Made by a program: the position numbers and the translations under genes. The notes below the pieces were generated by a model. It was not told the origin of the DNA. It saw only the letters and a program-made list of their open reading frames with translations, and did no database searches. A stretch of 64,000 bases of DNA, from contig JAGWLG010000011.1 of assembly GCA_028864975.1 (NCBI GenBank), forward strand, positions 1 through 64,000, in the 5' to 3' direction. Within the stretch, counting starts at the first letter, position 1; every line of letters begins with the position of its first letter. Below are positions 1-9,052 of this stretch, piece by piece. The stretch is from Thermoplasmata archaeon. Its GTDB lineage: Archaea; Thermoplasmatota; Thermoplasmata; Lutacidiplasmatales; UBA184.

Positions 1-1131
1 GCGCTTCTCGCGCTCCGCCTTCGGGATGGACTGATGGGTCATGAGCGCCGGTGCCTCGACCAAGGACTCGACCCCGCCCAGGCTCTCGGCGAGGAAGAAG
101 TAGCGGAGGCGGGAGAGGAAGCGCTTCGCCGCCTCCAGTCCGTCCTTGAGCTCCGCGGAGACCATTCCCCCATGGCCGCTCATCTGTTGCCGAGCGAGGT
201 CGTGCTGCGGGTGGGAGGGGAGCCCCGGATAGAGGACGCGAGCGACCTTCGGATGTTCCTCCAGCGCACGCGCAACGGCCAAGGCGTTCTGGGCGTGGGC
301 CCTCATGCGGAGTCCCAGGGTCCGTATGCCTCGGATCACCAGGTAGCAGTCCAAGGGGCCGGGGACAGCCCCGGCCGCGTTCTGGAGCCAGCGCATCCGC
401 TCCAACCGCTCAGGGTCCTTGAACACGAGAGCGCCGCCCACGACGTCGCTGTGACCCCCTAGGTACTTGGTCGTCGAGTGGAGGACGATGTCCGCCCCAA
501 GCTCCAGTGGGCGCTGGAAGTAGGGGGTGGCGAAGGTGTTGTCGACCACCGAGGTCGCCCCCACCTCCGACGCCGCCTCGGTGACGGCATCGATGTCGAC
601 CAGGCGGAGGAGCGGATTGGTCGGCGTTTCCAGATAGACCATCGACATGCCCCCTTTTCTCAGGCGAGCCACGACACGGGTCGCGTCGGTCATGTCCAGG
701 TACTCGGTCTCAAGCCCCCACGTCCGCCGAGCGTGCTCCAGCAGCCGGTAGGTCCCGCCATAGAGGTCGTCGCAGGCGAGGACCCGGGAGCCCTTGGGCA
801 GGGACCAGAGCAAGGTCGTGAGCGCGCCGAGCCCCGAGGAGAAGGCGAGCGCGCCCGCTCCACCCTCGAGGGCGGCCAGGGAGCTCTCAAGGACGTCCCG
901 CGTCGGGTGCTTCGTTCGCGCGTAGTCGTACCCCCCCTTCGTCACCCCGGGAGCGGTCTGGGCGTACGTGCTCGTCAGATAGACCGGGACGTTGACCGCC
1001 CCGGTCTGGGGATCCGGTCCCTGTCCCCCGTGGATCGCGAGGGTGTCGAAACGCATCGTCGCGAGCTCGTGGCCGCGTCCGGGTGTGGCGGGGCGCTCGG
1101 CGCGGTGGGGCCTGGACTTCTTAGAGGGCAT
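1..1131 (-). CDS. Cystathionine gamma-synthase/gamma-lyase, C-terminus cut by window edge
   Basis: This is a PLP-dependent Cys/Met-metabolism (gamma-family) enzyme. It would act on cystathionine, homocysteine or O-acyl-homoserine in the cytoplasm. About 377 residues are visible and the stop lies beyond base 1. After a short basic leader, the body begins MRFDTLAIHGGQGPD and continues with the early family motif TSTYAQ. Further motifs are the glycine-rich FSSGLGAL, the PLP-site aspartate in VVDNTFATP, and the Schiff-base lysine in HSTTKYLGGHSD. The ATG at 1131 overlaps the last 11 nt of the upstream cystathionine beta-synthase gene, so the two are translationally coupled. Together they could run transsulfuration in either direction; sequence alone does not separate synthase from lyase. 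A paralog lies at 21329-22564. Confidence 0.9.
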   Translation of the reverse strand, partial: MPSKKSRPHRAERPATPGRGHELATMRFDTLAIHGGQGPDPQTGAVNVPVYLTSTYAQTAPGVTKGGYDYARTKHPTRDVLESSLAALEGGAGALAFSSGLGALTTLLWSLPKGSRVLACDDLYGGTYRLLEHARRTWGLETEYLDMTDATRVVARLRKGGMSMVYLETPTNPLLRLVDIDAVTEAASEVGATSVVDNTFATPYFQRPLELGADIVLHSTTKYLGGHSDVVGGALVFKDPERLERMRWLQNAAGAVPGPLDCYLVIRGIRTLGLRMRAHAQNALAVARALEEHPKVARVLYPGLPSHPQHDLARQQMSGHGGMVSAELKDGLEAAKRFLSRLRYFFLAESLGGVESLVEAPALMTHQSIPKAEREKR

Positions 1132-2536
1132 GGTGGTCGCCTCGCTCCGAGAGGAAGCTCAGAAGGTCGTGGCGGGTGAGGAGCCCTTGGAACCCCGGGG
1201 TCCCTTCGGCCCGCACGAGCAAGACGCGGACCTCCTTCAGCCGCTTTACCAGGTCGCCGAGCGGCTCGTCCCGCCCCACCTCCGGCCACGGGGGACCCAT
1301 GACCGCGGTCACCGTTCGGTCGAGCAGGCTCTGGTCCGCGAGCACGGCCCGGAGCACCTCCTCCTCCACCAGACTGCCCACGTTCTCCCGCCCCGCGACC
1401 ACGGGGATCTGAGAGACATCGTGCTTGTGGAACACCTCGAGCGCGCTCCGTACGGTAGTCGTGGGGTCCACGGCGACGAGGAGCGGCTGGAAGTCCTTCG
1501 CGTCGAGGAGGGCCCCCGCGGTCGCCGCCTCGTCCAGGAACCGGTTCTCCCGCATCCACTCGTCGGAATAGAACTTCGAGAGGTAACGGTCCCCGGAGTC
1601 CGGGAGGATCGCCACCACGTTCGCCCCCGGCCGAGGCGGCGAGGAGATCGCCCACCGGAGGGCTCCCGCGACAGCGGAGCCGCTCGACCCGCCGACGAAC
1701 AGGCCCTCCTCCCGGGAGAGACGGCGTGCCATGAGGAACGACTCCTTGTCCCCCACGGTCACGAACTCATCGATTACGGAGAAGTCCACGGTCTTCGGGA
1801 CCATGTCCTCGCCGATCCCCTCGACCTTGTAGGGCGTGGCGCGGATGATCTCCTTGGTCTTCGCGTAGTGCGCGAGGATCGAGCCTAGCGGGTCCACCGC
1901 GACAATGCGGGTCGAGGGCTTCTTCTCCTTGAAGAAGCGGCCGATGCCGCTCACGGTGCCGCCCGTGCCGATGGTCGCGACGACCGCGTCGACGTTCCCG
2001 TCCAGCGCCTCGAGGATCTCCGGTCCCGTTGTCCGATAATGGGCTTCGGGGTTGGCGGGATTCTCGTACTGATTGGGATAGTAGGCGTTGGGGATCTCCT
2101 TCGCCAGCCGCCGCGCGACGGAGTAGTGGCTCATCGGGTGGTCCGGGGGGACCTGGCTGGGGGTGATCACGACCCGCGCACCGTAGGCGCGAAGGAGTCG
2201 GATCTTCTCCGCGCTCATCTTGTCCGGGACCACGAAGACCGACTTGTACCCCTTGACCGCCGCGCACAGGGCGAGCCCGACCCCCGTGTTCCCGCTCGTC
2301 GCCTCGACCAGGGTCCCTCCCGGCTTGAGCAGACCCGCTCGCTCGGCCGCTTCGACCATCGAAGGGCCGATGCGGTCCTTGACCGAGCCCCCCGGGTTGA
2401 GGTACTCGACCTTGGCGTAGAGCGTGAACGGGAGCCCCTTAGCGACGTGCGAGAGGGCCACCAAGGGGGTGTGGCCCATCAGCTCCAGGATGTTCGAAAC
2501 GACCGCGAGCTTCTCCCCCATGGGCGCCGGCCCCAA
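1121..2536 (-). CDS. Cystathionine beta-synthase / cysteine synthase with C-terminal CBS pair
   Basis: Fold-type II PLP enzyme that makes cystathionine from serine and homocysteine, or cysteine from an activated serine. The PLP lysine is in NPGGSVKDR (about residue 53), the substrate loop is EATSGNTG, and the phosphate-binding loop is GTGGTVSG. After about residue 330 comes a tandem CBS-domain region (DFQPLLVAVDPTTT and HDVSQIPVV mark it), which usually binds adenylates or S-adenosylmethionine and regulates activity. The TTG at 2536 is preferred because GGAGG lies 7 nt upstream of it; an in-frame ATG at 2521 is the alternative. The gene is the first of a two-gene unit with the gamma-family enzyme, with an 11-nt overlap. 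The TATA-like CGATAAACC near 2600 may be its promoter. Confidence 0.92.
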   Translation of the reverse strand: MGPAPMGEKLAVVSNILELMGHTPLVALSHVAKGLPFTLYAKVEYLNPGGSVKDRIGPSMVEAAERAGLLKPGGTLVEATSGNTGVGLALCAAVKGYKSVFVVPDKMSAEKIRLLRAYGARVVITPSQVPPDHPMSHYSVARRLAKEIPNAYYPNQYENPANPEAHYRTTGPEILEALDGNVDAVVATIGTGGTVSGIGRFFKEKKPSTRIVAVDPLGSILAHYAKTKEIIRATPYKVEGIGEDMVPKTVDFSVIDEFVTVGDKESFLMARRLSREEGLFVGGSSGSAVAGALRWAISSPPRPGANVVAILPDSGDRYLSKFYSDEWMRENRFLDEAATAGALLDAKDFQPLLVAVDPTTTVRSALEVFHKHDVSQIPVVAGRENVGSLVEEEVLRAVLADQSLLDRTVTAVMGPPWPEVGRDEPLGDLVKRLKEVRVLLVRAEGTPGFQGLLTRHDLLSFLSERGDHHAL

Positions 2537-2648
2537 GGGCCGACCTCCTTCAACGTTTCCCGACCCGACCTGGGGCCGCGCCCCTCCTTCCTTCGGGTTT
2601 ATCGGCGGGACCCCTTGGGATGCAAGCGACAGGGTCTTCGGGTCACTG

Positions 2649-3497
2649 ATGGGAGAAGCTCGCGCGGGGTCCACCACCTGGCCCACCCTCCAGTTCGCGA
2701 CCCTCGTCTTGTGTGCGAGCGTGCTGCTCGGGGGCGGGAGCGGCACGGCCACCGCGTTGAGGGCAGGGGCACCGCCGCCCGTCCCCACGAACTTCGGCGG
2801 GGCTTTCCTCTCGTTCGTCGCGCCCAGCCTGGACCCCGGCAGTTCCGGAAGCCTCTCGGTCACCGTGACCGACCCCACGACCGTCGCGAACTGGAGCGCG
2901 GCCATCTCGGGGGGTTCTTTGGAGCTCCAGATCTACCGGTTCTCCTACGAAGGCAGCGCGCAGAACCTCTCCGCGGGGGACGCCTGGGCGGCATCCTTCG
3001 GCTCGAGCCAGTTCATCAACGAAACGATCCCAGCCCTCGGGCCGGGAGCCACGACGAGCTTCTCCGTGAACGTCGCCGTACCCTCTTCTGCGAGCACGGG
3101 CTCCTTCTTCGTCCGCGACCAGGCGACCCTCTCCGCGGGGGGGACCACCTACGAGCTCCGCTCTCGCGGATACTTCTCCGATGCCCTATGGTCCCAGGCG
3201 ACCCTCTCCAGCTGTGGGCCCAACGACAACTGCACGCCGACGCTGAACCTCTCGCTGCTCGGGGTGAGCGGGGTCCTGCCCGAGACCGGGATCTCGGTGG
3301 TCAATCCCTGGGTCCCGTGGGTCCTTGGCGGGGTCCTCGCCGCGTCGCTCCTGCTCGCTGGGGCGGCGGGCTACGTCGCGTTCCGTCCCAAGCGTAGGGA
3401 CGCCGAGCGAGGCTCAAGCTCTGGCGCCAACTCTCCGCCGCGCCGTAGAAGGGCGGCGAGGGCCTTGGGGAAGAGCCGGAGTAAGGACGGCGACTGA
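2649..3497 (+). CDS. Secreted, membrane-anchored surface protein of unknown function
   Basis: A 282-residue protein, not recognised as a named family. Residues about 12-35 form a hydrophobic signal sequence. A Ser/Thr/Gly-rich extracellular region follows, containing beta-sandwich-like strands (SVTVTDPTTVANWSA) and one possible disulphide (SSCGPNDNCTP). A single membrane helix (WVLGGVLAASLLLAGAAGY) precedes a very basic tail rich in Arg and Ser. This matches a type I surface protein with a short cytoplasmic anchor. The ATG at 2649 is the start closest to the signal sequence. The basic tail is encoded opposite the end of the convergent geranylgeranyl reductase gene for 127 nt. Confidence 0.75.
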   Translation: MGEARAGSTTWPTLQFATLVLCASVLLGGGSGTATALRAGAPPPVPTNFGGAFLSFVAPSLDPGSSGSLSVTVTDPTTVANWSAAISGGSLELQIYRFSYEGSAQNLSAGDAWAASFGSSQFINETIPALGPGATTSFSVNVAVPSSASTGSFFVRDQATLSAGGTTYELRSRGYFSDALWSQATLSSCGPNDNCTPTLNLSLLGVSGVLPETGISVVNPWVPWVLGGVLAASLLLAGAAGYVAFRPKRRDAERGSSSGANSPPRRRRAARALGKSRSKDGD

Positions 3498-4654
3498 GCG
3501 AGGAGCTTCCTCGCGGCGATCGTGGGGAAGTCGATGTCCCCGAAGGCCACCAGGCTCCCGAGGAGCTCTCGCTCGCTCAGGACCTCCAGGAGCTTCTCGA
3601 GCTCACGGTCCGTGAGACGAAGGAAGAGGCGGCGCAGGTAGAGCGCCTTGTCGAACTCCTCTCCAAGTTCGGCGCGCCAGGCCCGGTCGTACGCGGCGAG
3701 GCGGGCGGCGCTCAGGTCGTTGGCGATCAGGGCCTCATGCGCGGCTTCGGCCGCGATCTCGGCGCAACGCATCCCCGTGAAGATGCCACCCCCCGAGATC
3801 GGTTTCACTTGGGCGGCGGCGTCCCCCACGAGGAGCACGTGGTCCCCGGAGGTCCGGGGCACCGAGCCGATCGGGATCCCCGCGACCACGATCTCCACGG
3901 GGGCAGGGAGGGGCCGATGGTATCGGCGCTCGATCTGCCGGCCCAGCGCTTCATAGTACTCCCGAGCCGTCTTTCCGGTCCCCGAACGGACCCCGACCCC
4001 CACTCGAGCATTCCCATGGCCATCCGGGACCCACCAACCGAAGAGCCCTGGAGAGAGGTGGTTCCCCAGGTAGATCTCGACCTGCTCGGGGTCGCCGCCC
4101 GGGAAGGGCATTTCCGCCTCAAAAGCGGGAAGGATCTCGATGGGACGCCGAAGCCGGAAGCCCCGCGCGACGTGGCTCGCGACGCCGTCCGCACCGATGA
4201 CCAGCCTGGCTCGGACCTCGCGCTCCTCCCCTTCTGGACCCTGGAGGTGCGCGGAGACCGCGGAACTCGACTTGAGCTCAGACCGCTCGGCTCCCACGAA
4301 CTTCGTACCGGTCTCGAAGCGAGCCCCTGCCCTCGCGGCCTTCTCTGCGAGAAGGAAGTCCAGCTGAGAGCGGGAAAGCACGTAGGCCCGGGTCTCGGGG
4401 GCCTTGAAGGAGAGCGGGCGAAGCGAGGGGCTCCACACCGTCGCGCCCCGAACCTCGTGGAGGACCATCTTGCGGGTCCCCACCATGTCAAGCACGCGCT
4501 GGGAGACCAGTCCCGCACACTGGACCGGGTGCCCCACCCGCCGATGCTCTTCGACGACCAGAACGGAGTGGCCGCGCCGAGCGAGCTCAAAGGCCGCGGT
4601 GCTCCCCGCAGGGCCCGCCCCGACCACCAGGGCATCGACCTCCAGGGCTCCCAC
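3371..4654 (-). CDS. Geranylgeranyl reductase family FAD enzyme
   Basis: Flavoprotein of the digeranylgeranylglycerophospholipid reductase family, which saturates the isoprenoid chains of archaeal membrane lipids. It is 427 residues, slightly longer than usual (about 390-410). The N-terminus has the Rossmann FAD motif VVGAGPAGSTAA, followed by HPVQCAGLVS with the family cysteine and by LVIGADGVAS. The flavin-binding segment VGDAAAQVKPISGGGI is near residue 290. The substrate-cavity motif, usually of the form P-x-Y-x-W-x-F-P, appears as LFGWWVPDG and is degenerate. The start is GTG at 4654. Its 3' end overlaps the convergent surface-protein gene by 127 nt. The lipid-saturation role is inferred from the family. 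Confidence 0.88.
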   Translation of the reverse strand: MGALEVDALVVGAGPAGSTAAFELARRGHSVLVVEEHRRVGHPVQCAGLVSQRVLDMVGTRKMVLHEVRGATVWSPSLRPLSFKAPETRAYVLSRSQLDFLLAEKAARAGARFETGTKFVGAERSELKSSSAVSAHLQGPEGEEREVRARLVIGADGVASHVARGFRLRRPIEILPAFEAEMPFPGGDPEQVEIYLGNHLSPGLFGWWVPDGHGNARVGVGVRSGTGKTAREYYEALGRQIERRYHRPLPAPVEIVVAGIPIGSVPRTSGDHVLLVGDAAAQVKPISGGGIFTGMRCAEIAAEAAHEALIANDLSAARLAAYDRAWRAELGEEFDKALYLRRLFLRLTDRELEKLLEVLSERELLGSLVAFGDIDFPTIAARKLLAQSPSLLRLFPKALAALLRRGGELAPELEPRSASLRLGRNAT

Positions 4655-4748
4655 GCGGGTCTCGACCCTTGGGGCGTATTTGAGAGAACTCCGAGAAGAG
4701 GGTCCCCATCCCCCGAAGGGTTAAGGACGGACGGACCTCGGTCACGTC

Positions 4749-5768
4749 GTGGCGAAACGCCGTCCGGTCCGTCCTCAGGGGGCGGCCGAGGTCGAAGAGA
4801 AGGAGATCGCCGAGAGCCCCGAGGAGCGCAGGGCACGTCGGCAACGAGAGCGGCGGGCGCGACAGAAGCAGGCGACCCGGCACGGCGGAGGGATCCTCGC
4901 GACCTGGCCGCTGTGGAAGTCCATCGGGGTCTTCGGTGGCACGGCCGGGGCCGTGATCGCGGCGGTTGCGGTCATCGTGCTCTTCCTCCCTCACCCGTGC
5001 CTGGGGATCAGCGCGCCCCCTTCCGGCTCGGGGGTGCCCGACGAGAGCGCCCCCTCCTGGTGCGTCAACAACAGTGTCTCCTTGGACGAACGGATGGCGG
5101 TGAGCATCACAATCGTGCTCGGCGGGATTCACGTCGGGATCCCTGGGGGCATCGGGGAGATCAACCAGCATAAATGGGGGTGGACCTGCACCATGCCGGT
5201 CTTCACGGACAATTCGAGCGGGTCGGGTAGCGGGGACTCCGGAGGGGTCGTCCAGATCGCCTCGCCTTGGAACTTCACCTACACGCTCGGCGACTTCTTC
5301 AACATGTGGAAGGAGTCCTACGGCACGGTGTCGATCAACGGCAACTCTGAGACCGTCGACTACACGAACACCCAGCTCTTCAACTACACGAGCAACGCGA
5401 ACCAGGTCGTTCGGCTCTGGGTCGATGGACAGGTTTCGGACCAGGGACCGGGACTGGTGCTCAATTACCTCGCCGACGACTACCAGACCTCCAGCGAAGT
5501 GCCCCAGTGCTTCGTGCAGCAGTACCACAGCGGGCACACCATCTTCCTCACGTGGGGCTGGGTGGGCGCCGGCATGGGCGTGGGTGGACCGACGCTCTTC
5601 CAAACGGCGGGCGCGACGATGTCGGGCCCGATCGTAGGAGGGGAGGACCTGCCGTTGTCCCACGAAGCTGCTCTGGTGAACGCTGCGCCTGTGGGGGTGC
5701 TCGCCTTCTCAGCTTCGACCGCGGCCTTCGTGGTCCTCGCGAGACCCAGGGACCCTAGGCCTCGCTGA
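4749..5768 (+). CDS. Membrane-anchored extracellular protein with conserved cysteines
   Basis: A 339-residue protein, not recognised. The first ~45 residues are strongly charged and probably cytoplasmic (a run of Arg, Glu and Gln). One membrane helix follows at about 52-75 (VFGGTAGAVIAAVAVIVLF). The remaining domain is probably outside the cell. It has four spaced cysteines (HPCLG, SWCVN, WTCTM, PQCFV) suited to two disulphides, and several N-glycosylation-type sequons (NNS, NSS, NFT, NYT). A second weaker hydrophobic stretch lies near the C-terminus (VGVLAFSASTAAFVVLA). The start is GTG at 4749. The gene converges on kae1 with a 14-nt overlap. No enzymatic motif is visible. Confidence 0.75.
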   Translation: MAKRRPVRPQGAAEVEEKEIAESPEERRARRQRERRARQKQATRHGGGILATWPLWKSIGVFGGTAGAVIAAVAVIVLFLPHPCLGISAPPSGSGVPDESAPSWCVNNSVSLDERMAVSITIVLGGIHVGIPGGIGEINQHKWGWTCTMPVFTDNSSGSGSGDSGGVVQIASPWNFTYTLGDFFNMWKESYGTVSINGNSETVDYTNTQLFNYTSNANQVVRLWVDGQVSDQGPGLVLNYLADDYQTSSEVPQCFVQQYHSGHTIFLTWGWVGAGMGVGGPTLFQTAGATMSGPIVGGEDLPLSHEAALVNAAPVGVLAFSASTAAFVVLARPRDPRPR

Positions 5769-6765
5769 TGTGCTCCCGGAGACGGAGCCGCCAAGTGGCC
5801 TCCACCTGGTCCGTCCTCTGACGGGGGAGCACCTCGGACCCCTCGACCGGGACGCTGATCCCCCTCTCCCGCGCCAGCAGGCCTGTCCAGGCGATCATCC
5901 CTCCGTTGTCCACGCAGAGCGCGGGGGGAGGGGCGTACACCCTCACCCCTCTCGCGTGGGCCATCTGTTCGACCATTCTGCGCAGGCGCTCGTTGCAGGC
6001 GACCCCGCCCCCGAGGACGAGCTCGCGTGCACCGAGATGGGCGAGCGCCCGCTCGGCGACCTCGCAGAGCATCGCGTAAGCGTGGGACTCAACGCTGAGC
6101 GCGACCTCCTCCTTCGGGACCCCCTTCGTCTGGAGGGCCCTGGCGGCCGTGAGGAGCCCGGAGAAGCTCACGTCCATCCCGTGGACCGAATAGGGGAGCT
6201 CGTGCACCTTCTTCCCCTCCTTCGCCCACCTCTCGATCCAGGGACCTCCGGGGAAGGTCGACCCCATCCCCAGGGCGAGCTTGTCCAGGAAGTTCCCGAC
6301 CCCGATATCGAGGGTCTCGCCCAGGACCCGGTAGCGACCGTGGGCGTAGGCGACGATCTGGGTGTTCCCCCCGGAGGCGTAGAGGAGCACCGGGTCCGAG
6401 AACCCCGAGAGCGCACGGGCGATCTCGAGGTGCGCCACGCAGTGGTTGACCGGCACGAGGGGCCGCTCCCAGCTCAGGGAGAGCATCCGCGCGACCGTCG
6501 CCCCCGCGCGAAGGCAGGGGCCGAGGCCCGGACCCTGGGAGAAGGCGACCGCATCGAGCGTGCCGGGGTCGACCTTGGAGTCGGAGAGGGCTCGCTCCAC
6601 AAGGTCGGGCAGGACCTCGGCGTGGTGGTTCGCCGCCTCGCGGGGGTGGATGCCCCCCTTGCCCGGACGGTACATGTCCGTGGCGGAGGCCAGGACTTGC
6701 GTCCCCTCGTCCACGATCCCGACGGAGGCGGTGTGGGCCGTGGATTCGATGCCCAGGATGCGCAC
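5755..6765 (-). CDS. kae1: Kae1/TsaD, tRNA threonylcarbamoyladenosine transferase subunit
   Basis: Catalytic subunit of the KEOPS complex, which transfers threonylcarbamoyl to A37 of ANN-decoding tRNAs. The protein is 336 residues, the usual length for a stand-alone Kae1; there is no fused Bud32 kinase. The N-terminus VRILGIESTAHTASVGIV is the ASKHA ATPase phosphate motif. Metal ligands are visible as H108 and H112 (NHCVAHLE), and nucleotide contacts as YASGGNTQI and VLGGGVACNERLR. GTG at 6765 was chosen because it places the family N-terminus at residue 1; an in-frame TTG at 6792 would add nine residues. It lies 141 nt downstream of the flippase gene on the same strand. Confidence 0.96.
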   Translation of the reverse strand: MRILGIESTAHTASVGIVDEGTQVLASATDMYRPGKGGIHPREAANHHAEVLPDLVERALSDSKVDPGTLDAVAFSQGPGLGPCLRAGATVARMLSLSWERPLVPVNHCVAHLEIARALSGFSDPVLLYASGGNTQIVAYAHGRYRVLGETLDIGVGNFLDKLALGMGSTFPGGPWIERWAKEGKKVHELPYSVHGMDVSFSGLLTAARALQTKGVPKEEVALSVESHAYAMLCEVAERALAHLGARELVLGGGVACNERLRRMVEQMAHARGVRVYAPPPALCVDNGGMIAWTGLLARERGISVPVEGSEVLPRQRTDQVEATWRLRLREHISEA

Positions 6766-6906
6766 GTCACAGGGACCGGGTCGTCGGCTCAAGACGTTGA
6801 CCGGAGGTACGACAACGTGCGGCCCCCCGAAGGCACCCGAAGTTGAGGGCCCTCTACCCGCCACACGCCCTCGGGCATCGACTACGCAAGGACCGGTCCG
6901 GCGGTC

Positions 6907-8712
6907 TCATCGCCCGGCGCTGCGCCATCGCGTGGGAAGCCGAGGGAACGGTTCGTCGTCCCCCGGAGGGTCCGGCCACGAGACCCTCCAGCAGAACCGT
7001 GCGACGAACTCGATGAGGCGTCGAGGGAGCCCTAGGCTCCCTCCGAGCTCGCGCACATCCTCCTTCGTGAGTTCGCCGATCCCCGCGAGGATGAGCGTGT
7101 AGAGCACGACCCCGGCGAGGATCGTGATCGCAAGGACCCAGGAGATCTGGACCGGAATGGCCAGGTCCGGGTCGCCAAGGAGCGAGCCCAGGGCCTTCGA
7201 GAAGGTCGTCGAGAAGAGGAGGAAGGTGACCGCGGCGGCCCCGATGATCTTGAGGTACGGCCAGGGGGACGGGTTCGCCTTGACGTAACGGTGGAGGAAC
7301 CAGAAGTTCGCGAGCGAGCCCGCGGACATCGAGAAGAGCACCGCGAGCGCGGCTCCGGTGATCCCGAGGAACCGCAACGGGCTCGTGGGCCAGAGGACGA
7401 CCAGGGAGGCGGCGACCAGGACCACGAGCTGCGTCGCGGAGAGGTAGAGCTCGCGCTTCTGTTGCCCTACCCCGTCAAGCACCGAGCCGGTGATCCGGAA
7501 GAGCGCCTGGGGGATCGAAGAAGCGGCCAGGATCGCGAGCGCGAGCTCGGCATCCCACGGCCCTGAGGTGATGGCCCCGGTATAGAGGTCGTTCAGCAGC
7601 ACCTTTCGGAAGACGATCGACGCGAGGACCGCAGGAGCGAGGATCAGGACCGTCCACCGCATCGACTTCCGGGTCCGTCGCCGCAGCTCCCGGTTCTCCC
7701 CCCTGACGAAGAGGGACGCCATGTCCGGGAAGAGCGGGACCGTGATCGCGTTCGGCAGGAACATCAAGAGCAAGAGGAACGCGTTCGCGCTCGCGAACCC
7801 CTGAACGTACTTGGTCGCGTTCGGACCCGTGAACGCGGCGGCCACGACGAACGGAGGCAGAGAACTCACGGCGTAGGTGAGGAACATCGCGCCGACGAGC
7901 GGGGCTGCGAAGATCGACATGGTTCGCAGCTCTCCGCGCATCCCGTCGAACGAGAGGCCCCGGAAGAGACCTCTCGCGGAGACGCGTGAGTGGACGATGA
8001 TCGAGATGCACGCAACGGCCGCGGCAACCACATAGACCTCGGCGATGTCCTGCACCAGCCCCGGACCGACCAGCTGGATGGTCGTACGGAACCCCAGGAG
8101 GTCCACCGAATGCCCGGCGACCGTGGGGTCGAAGGTCCAGATGAACGCCACGTAGACCAGCCCCGCGGTGCGGAGGACGTTCTCCACGACGAAGGGCCAG
8201 ATCCCGTCCGCCGCCCTGGCCTGGGCGGACGTGAGGTACGCGTAGACGAACGACGGGGTCTCGAGCAGCGGCAGGAACAGGAAGAGGTCCAACGGCAGCA
8301 GGTCCTTGGGGAGCGAGAGCCCTAGCCAGGGGGCGATGACCGGGGCGAGCAGGGCGAACCCCCCCGCGAGGAGCGCCAACGCGGCGATACGGAACAGGAG
8401 GTAGGCGGCCGTGAGGTTCCCGGCCCGGCCCCCCCGGGCGACGAAGAAGACGTAGGCGCTGCCGATCCTGAGGTCCCCGATGGTCGAGATCATGGACGCG
8501 ATCAGCGTGTAGAGGGTCGCGAGCCCGAGGAAGGCGAGGCCCGCGTTCTCACCCGGAGAGGGGGCGACGTGAAGGAAGAGCTCCTTGGTGGCGACCCAGC
8601 CCAGCACCTGGCCGCCGACCGAGTTCAGGAAGATCACCAGGGTATGGAAGGCGAAGCGCGGGGTGACCGCGGAAGGGGTCCCGGCCGGGGCGGTCGACGA
8701 CCCTGGGCTCAA
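6907..8712 (-). CDS. Multi-spanning flippase-like protein (MOP/Wzx superfamily)
   Basis: A 601-residue integral membrane protein with roughly 12-14 hydrophobic helices, arranged like polysaccharide-biosynthesis (Wzx/MurJ/MATE-like) transporters. It probably flips lipid-linked glycans for surface glycosylation; this fits the sequon-rich surface proteins in the window but is inferred. Polar loops include DLRIGSAYVFFVARGG, typical of the second helix pair, and the cytoplasmic basic loop RGENRELRRRTRKSMRW. The start is TTG at 8712, supported by GAGGGG 8 nt upstream and a TATA box at 8748-8753. The C-terminal tail is soluble and ends near the kae1 leader. Confidence 0.8.
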   Translation of the reverse strand: MSPGSSTAPAGTPSAVTPRFAFHTLVIFLNSVGGQVLGWVATKELFLHVAPSPGENAGLAFLGLATLYTLIASMISTIGDLRIGSAYVFFVARGGRAGNLTAAYLLFRIAALALLAGGFALLAPVIAPWLGLSLPKDLLPLDLFLFLPLLETPSFVYAYLTSAQARAADGIWPFVVENVLRTAGLVYVAFIWTFDPTVAGHSVDLLGFRTTIQLVGPGLVQDIAEVYVVAAAVACISIIVHSRVSARGLFRGLSFDGMRGELRTMSIFAAPLVGAMFLTYAVSSLPPFVVAAAFTGPNATKYVQGFASANAFLLLLMFLPNAITVPLFPDMASLFVRGENRELRRRTRKSMRWTVLILAPAVLASIVFRKVLLNDLYTGAITSGPWDAELALAILAASSIPQALFRITGSVLDGVGQQKRELYLSATQLVVLVAASLVVLWPTSPLRFLGITGAALAVLFSMSAGSLANFWFLHRYVKANPSPWPYLKIIGAAAVTFLLFSTTFSKALGSLLGDPDLAIPVQISWVLAITILAGVVLYTLILAGIGELTKEDVRELGGSLGLPRRLIEFVARFCWRVSWPDPPGDDEPFPRLPTRWRSAGR

Positions 8713-8747
8713 CCGAACGACCCCTCGTGCACCGGGGGTTCTCTGAC

Positions 8748-8753
8748 TATAAA
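8748..8753 (-). promoter_or_regulatory. TATA box of the flippase gene
   Basis: TTTATA on the minus strand, 36 nt upstream of the TTG start at 8712. It sits in the short AT-rich stretch between two genes, which stands out against the GC-rich background. Transcription would start about 25 nt downstream, leaving a short leader that contains GAGGGG. Confidence 0.55.
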
Positions 8754-8790
8754 CAAATGTACGGGGCTCGGAGGTGAGCCCGCGCGCAGC

Positions 8791-9018
8791 TCAATCCGGG
8801 ACGGTCTCGATACGGAAGAACACGTTCGACCCGCGGAGCGCGGCCTGGATGCGGTCGGCGAACCAGAGCGAGTCCTTCACCGTCGCATGCTTGTCCCACT
8901 CGTAGACGAAGTCGTACTCCCCGGTGATGGGCTCGAACCCCAGGTCCTCCAAGGTCTCGGCGACCTTGGAGAAGTTGGACCCCTCCGAGTTCATCTGGAG
9001 CAGGACGTAGGTCTTCAT
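8791..9018 (-). CDS. Small ACT/RAM-like protein of 75 residues
   Basis: A stand-alone small protein starting MKTYVLLQMNSEGSNF. The pattern of beta strand, helix (FSKVAETLEDLGF), strand pair (GEYDFVYEW), helix (FADRIQAALRG) and final strand (NVFFRIETV) resembles the ligand-binding RAM domain of Lrp/AsnC regulators, without a DNA-binding part. It may bind an amino acid or act as a partner subunit, but this is inference from fold pattern only. ATG at 9018 is chosen because a TATA-like element is 26-32 nt upstream, which fits a leaderless message. Confidence 0.75.
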   Translation of the reverse strand: MKTYVLLQMNSEGSNFSKVAETLEDLGFEPITGEYDFVYEWDKHATVKDSLWFADRIQAALRGSNVFFRIETVPD

Positions 9019-9043
9019 GGACCGGCCGCACGAGACCGATGCG

Positions 9044-9050
9044 GTATTTG
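9044..9050 (-). promoter_or_regulatory. TATA-like element of the small ACT/RAM-like gene
   Basis: CAAATAC on the minus strand, 26-32 nt upstream of ATG 9018. The spacing predicts a leaderless transcript. It lies close to the 3' end of tgtA. Confidence 0.45.
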
Positions 9051-9052
9051 AG

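Noticed and set aside
34..1179. Long open frames on the + strand at the left edge (for example 34-462 and 478-1179)
   Set aside because: They are antisense to a convincing PLP enzyme read on the minus strand with all family motifs, and have shadow-like composition.
2039..3397. 452-residue + strand frame across cystathionine beta-synthase and the surface protein
   Set aside because: Its sequence is Arg/Pro/Gly-rich with no domain; both real genes in other frames have signature motifs.
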